From assembly GCA_004009845.1 (NCBI GenBank), contig RMBW01000087.1:62001-126000 (forward strand): a stretch of DNA of 64,000 nt. The letters run 5' to 3'. Shown here in pieces: positions 60,828 to 64,000 of the stretch. The notes under the pieces are model-generated. The model saw nothing but the letters and a program-made list of their open reading frames with translations. It was not told the DNA's origin and made no database searches. The stretch is from Davidsoniella eucalypti (lineage: Eukaryota > Ascomycota > Sordariomycetes > Microascales > Ceratocystidaceae). Made by a program: the position numbers and the translations under genes. Position 1 is the stretch's first letter. The number at the start of each line of letters is the position of its first letter.

Positions 60828-61975
60828 CCAAATCCTCCTCAGTCACTTCCCTCCCTCTGTACTTGTCTGGCCCGCGGCTTCTTCTCTAGGCGCATGGGCT
60901 CTGTAGTGCCGCCATTTAGCCTCTAGTCTCTTAGCAAGATACTTGCAGGAGCTCTCTTTCCGAAGTAGCTTTTTGACAAAGCTAGTCCGGAGTGGTCTCT
61001 CATTTCTAGGGCACGCCCAGGGATGGAAATGTTCCTTCTGTTCCTGGCACAGTTTCTTTCCGCATGTATGTTCGAAACGGTCATGGTACTCCGCAAAGTC
61101 GCCATGGCAGTTAGAATCCGTCCCACCGTAGACCTGTGCTGGTCTTTAAACCAGTCTACCTTGTAGGCGGTCTTTGTTTCAACACGATCCCCAAGGCGCT
61201 TTCTCGGCCCGCACTCCACTATCCACGACTTGAAGTCGGCATTTAACTGTGCGGGCGGAAGCAAGGGACATATAGTCACGGTTGAAGTCAACAAGCTTAG
61301 TATTGCTCGTACACCCTTGTTTAGCCAACTTGCCAACTAGCTCGTTGCCAGGAACAATAGTGTGTCCTGGGACCCATCTGATGCCACCAACCGCTAGTTC
61401 TACATGCTCAGTGACTCATGAAGTAAGCTTCGGATCTTGCTAACAGCCTCTTGAGAGGTTCCATTCTTACTAGCCCTATTGGAGATGCGTTGTGCAACAC
61501 CCAAATTGTCAAGGCACAGATACAGACTGCCTACATCGGGAGGAGCATGCTTGATGGCCGCTTGGACTGCAGCAATAGCCTCTGCATCAGCCACTTCTCA
61601 TCACGAGAACCATCGGAGTAAACCCATAGCGTTTTCGGGTCCGCCTCAGCCACCTCTTTCAAATGATGTTTGGCGGCTTCTTCTTTGTCTAGCTGCGGTG
61701 GCAGACAGTCACGGGGGCCTTTTCTTCTAGGAGGAGTCTATTCGACTCTTTAATCGGCTCCGGGAGCAATTCCTTATACACATTAATGTATTCTTCTATC
61801 TCTATGATGCATAGCGGGTGCCGGAAGTCTACCGTGGAAGCCCGAATGGCAGCGGCTCTCTCGAGGTTCCTTGAGTATCACATTCATGTTTGGAAACGAG
61901 GAGAGGATCTTAGTTGGCGTACGCTAGAAGGGAGGTTGACGCCCTTTCGTGTTCATTATGTAGTATCATTTAGCA
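60828..61975 (-). mobile_element. Degenerate LINE (non-LTR retrotransposon) 3' fragment with RNase H
   Basis: Read leftwards: linker sequence (TVDFRHPLCIIEI), then an RNase H-like domain with VYSDGSRDEK (first Asp), AEAIAAVQAAI (Glu), LYLCLDNLGVAQRI (second Asp) and IRWVPGHTIVPGNELVGKLAK (His and Asn). It ends with GDFAEYHDRF followed by a Cys-His cluster (CGKKLC...HPWACP) like the C-terminal knuckle of fungal Tad1/I-type LINEs. The domain is broken: a frame change and loss of about 20 residues after SDGS, another frame change before the GH motif, in-frame stops, and Gly where the last catalytic Asp is expected. No reverse-transcriptase domain is in the window, so it is 5'-truncated or its 5' part is lost. 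Its right edge is within about 25 bp of the tRNA-Gly gene. Confidence 0.75.
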
Positions 61976-62000
61976 GCTGAAATCACAGAGAACAACACAG

Positions 62001-62085
62001 GCGTAATTGGTGTAGTGGTAACATTAATCGTTGCCATCAATGCAATGATTTCGATTAGCCCTGGGTTCGATTCCCAGATTACGCA
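62001..62085 (+). tRNA. tRNA-Gly(GCC) with 14-nt intron
   Basis: The acceptor stem GCGTAAT (62001-62007) pairs with ATTACGC, discriminator A at 62085. The A box TGGTGTAGTGG and B box GGTTCGATTCC are canonical. The anticodon stem AATCG/CGATT encloses TTGCCA at 62051-62056 (anticodon GCC at 62053-62055). Fourteen extra bases (62057-62070) sit one base after the anticodon, the normal intron position, and the loop closes with T at 62071. Removing them gives a 71-nt tRNA. A T run at 62116-62121 can end pol III transcription. Confidence 0.92.
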
Positions 62086-63628
62086 GCTCCTCGAGACGTT
62101 ATTCGCCTCGATACCTTTTTTAAGTTTAGGTCTTAGCATCTATTCGCAAGCGGGTGAAAAGTTCGATGTTTCTGTCTCGAATGCTCTCCGTGTTGATCTT
62201 GCTATTATCTTTTTTTTTCTTGCCTTGATCAGTCTCTGGTAATTCAATATCTAACCGTAAGTAACGAAATATACATGAATTGATAAATATTCTTACAATT
62301 TAGACAATATATAAATGAGAGCAATTGTTGTGCGACAGTGCCTTACTCTATATGTATCAATATATATTTTCGTCCCGCAGACAAAGCACGGTGGCAAAAA
62401 AAAAACTCTCTTCACGTTCGTTACACAGACATAGGCTTATCACAGAAATGGCCCTAAAAATGACGAAATGACTTTTGATATAACAGATTGATTGAACAAT
62501 ATGTAGCGATGGAAAAAAACATTGCAACATTAAATCAGTCACATTACATAGATGAACAAACACAATAGTGAACATAGAGCAAAGCAAAGGGGATTTTGGT
62601 ATGAGTACAGATGCCTTAAATTTATAGGACTCGATGAGATAACAGAAGACAGTTGCTATGAATGAACAAGAATTCCGGTCGTGAGGGTTCCTTGCTATCA
62701 ATGCTATGAATATTTCCGACCAGTGAGCATCCAACCCGGCCTATTTTAAACAAAACATAACTTAAAACTTGACTTGAGAGATTGTAAAGAATCGAAGAGA
62801 AAACACAAAGAAAAGAAAAAGGAAAAGAGCAGTTACATAGTTACATGAACGAAAAGAGACCATAGATAGACCAAGGTAAAATACCAGTGCCATGTGCCCA
62901 TGTGACGCTGATGCCAAAACATAGAAAACAGCCTCCTCATGACTATTTATGAGGAGAAAAGCAAATGAGAAAGATGAGAGCGCCGAAAGAAAGGAAGAAA
63001 AAAGGAAAAAAAGGTATGATAGGGGAAGTGGCGAGTGGCGAGTAGCCAGTAACAAAAAGGGTATGGAGTGAGCACACGTAAGAGGAGAAAAAAAAAAAGA
63101 GAAAAGAAGAAAAAGAAAACGGTGCGTCGAGCAGGAGCTCTTTAAGCAAAGAGTATCTATAGAAATTCCCAGCTGTATTTGAAGAAAAAGAACAATAAGG
63201 AAAAGTCAGCGAGAGACAATTGGTCGGAAAAAGAAAAAAAATGTTTAAAAACGAAAGGAAAAAGAAAAGCGCCATGCATGGCCATGACCAGTGAAATAAT
63301 GAAGAACATAAAACATGAAAAATGTACATGAAAAAAAACGGAAGGCTGTCATAAAGTCGGGAACCAGGGAAAGTACACTCTGACAAAGGTGTAGCTTCAA
63401 CACAGCAAAAAAAAACCATTGGTGTTGGGATCTAGCAAAATGCATACGAATGTCTCAAAAATCGTCCGTGGAGTTCAAGGCGATCCCAGAATCGTCTTCG
63501 CAATTGTAAGGTTCGTGATGGGATATATCCTTCACCTTATATTGATGTGGTTCATCCGAAGCGGATGCTTCAATCATAGGGAAATGACGGCCATAACTAT
63601 GGACGGGGGATTGCATGACAGCTTCTTT
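62086..63628 (-). other. Intergenic and probable 3' UTR of the right-edge gene
   Basis: From about 62.7 kb the plus strand is very A/G-rich (GAAAAGAAGAAAAAG and similar), so the minus strand is T-rich. That is the same 3'-UTR-like bias seen downstream of the other genes, here following the minus-strand gene at 63629. No ORF here is credible. Confidence 0.45.
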
Positions 63629-64000
63629 CTAAGGAGCGTGCACTGGGACTGCAGCAGGTGGTCGCAAAAAGACAGGTGCTTCGGCTTCGTATGGCCGACG
63701 CTCCTCCTCCAAAGTGGCAATAGCACTGGGGGCAAAAGGGCGGCGCGGAATTGGAGCGGCAGTCACCAAGTTTCCAGACGCGGGGTTGGCAAGCATAGGG
63801 CGACTTGGGCTGCTATTTTGATTCATGTGAGCAGCACGTTGAGCATCAGACAAGGCCGTGGGAGTAGTTGGTTGGTAACGTGGCGTCCTGCTCTCGTTGG
63901 AGAACATGGGAGGCAGAGTGTTATACGGGCTGTGTTGAGGAGCAGTATGGGTTGACTCGTGGGTAGGCGATCCAAAGCCATGGCCAGTTGGTTGAATTGT
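63629..64000 (-). CDS. C-terminal end of a Pro/Ser-rich protein (partial at right edge)
   Basis: The frame is open from position 64000 down to a TAG at 63629-63631, about 123 codons, and continues outside the window. Residues are low complexity and Pro/Ala/Ser-rich with few hydrophobics: SPYNTLPPMF, TPRYQPTTPTALSDAQRAAH, MNQNSSPSRPML, PIPRRPFAPSAI and a final FLRPPAAVPVHAP. This is the style of a disordered C-terminal tail of a regulatory protein. I do not recognise the family. Coding status is supported by consistent codon use and by the T-rich strand downstream of the stop. Confidence 0.6.
   Translation of the reverse strand, partial: TIQPTGHGFGSPTHESTHTAPQHSPYNTLPPMFSNESRTPRYQPTTPTALSDAQRAAHMNQNSSPSRPMLANPASGNLVTAAPIPRRPFAPSAIATLEEERRPYEAEAPVFLRPPAAVPVHAP

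Overview
The window looks like nuclear DNA of a filamentous ascomycete (Pezizomycotina). The genes have short GT-AG introns with CTAAC/CTGAC branch points, and the recognisable proteins are fungal: the Prp8 spliceosome core, the MICOS subunit Mic10, an Urb2/Npa2-type ribosome-biogenesis factor, an AHC1-type zinc-finger protein and a two-repeat Myb protein. A 5S rRNA gene stands alone, as dispersed 5S genes do in this group. Species cannot be read from the sequence.

Layout, left to right. 1-1003 (minus): 5' part of an Urb2/Npa2-like gene running off the left edge, divergent from the two-exon MIC10 gene (1365-1767). 2846-9964: a single-exon, intein-free PRP8 gene. 9965-28017: about 18 kb with no supportable protein gene. 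28018-29338: a Myb-like regulator whose reading frame stays open for 107 more codons beyond an amber stop, in a UAG-CAA-UCA context. 29663-41820: another 12 kb without a supportable gene. 41821-43089 and 43617-44402 (both minus): a ketopantoate reductase and a short-chain dehydrogenase. 46265-48161: an intron-rich MFS transporter of the anion:cation symporter type in AT-richer DNA. About 48749-48829: a decayed tRNA-Ser. 53430-55313: an AHC1-like protein. 57968-58085: 5S rRNA. 59580-60763: unresolved coding-like segments. About 60828-61975: a broken LINE-type retrotransposon 3' end next to an intron-containing tRNA-Gly(GCC) at 62001-62085. 63629-64000 (minus): the C-terminal end of a low-complexity protein running off the right edge.

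The genes are mostly unrelated housekeeping and regulatory loci (splicing, mitochondrial cristae, ribosome assembly, pantothenate/CoA biosynthesis, chromatin acetylation). There is no biosynthetic cluster, CRISPR array or bacterial-style operon. The feature most worth following up is the Myb gene: its apparent stop is followed in frame by His/Gln/Gly/Pro-rich coding sequence like its own N-terminus, in the tobamovirus-type readthrough context. It sits alone between two unusually long gene-free tracts.
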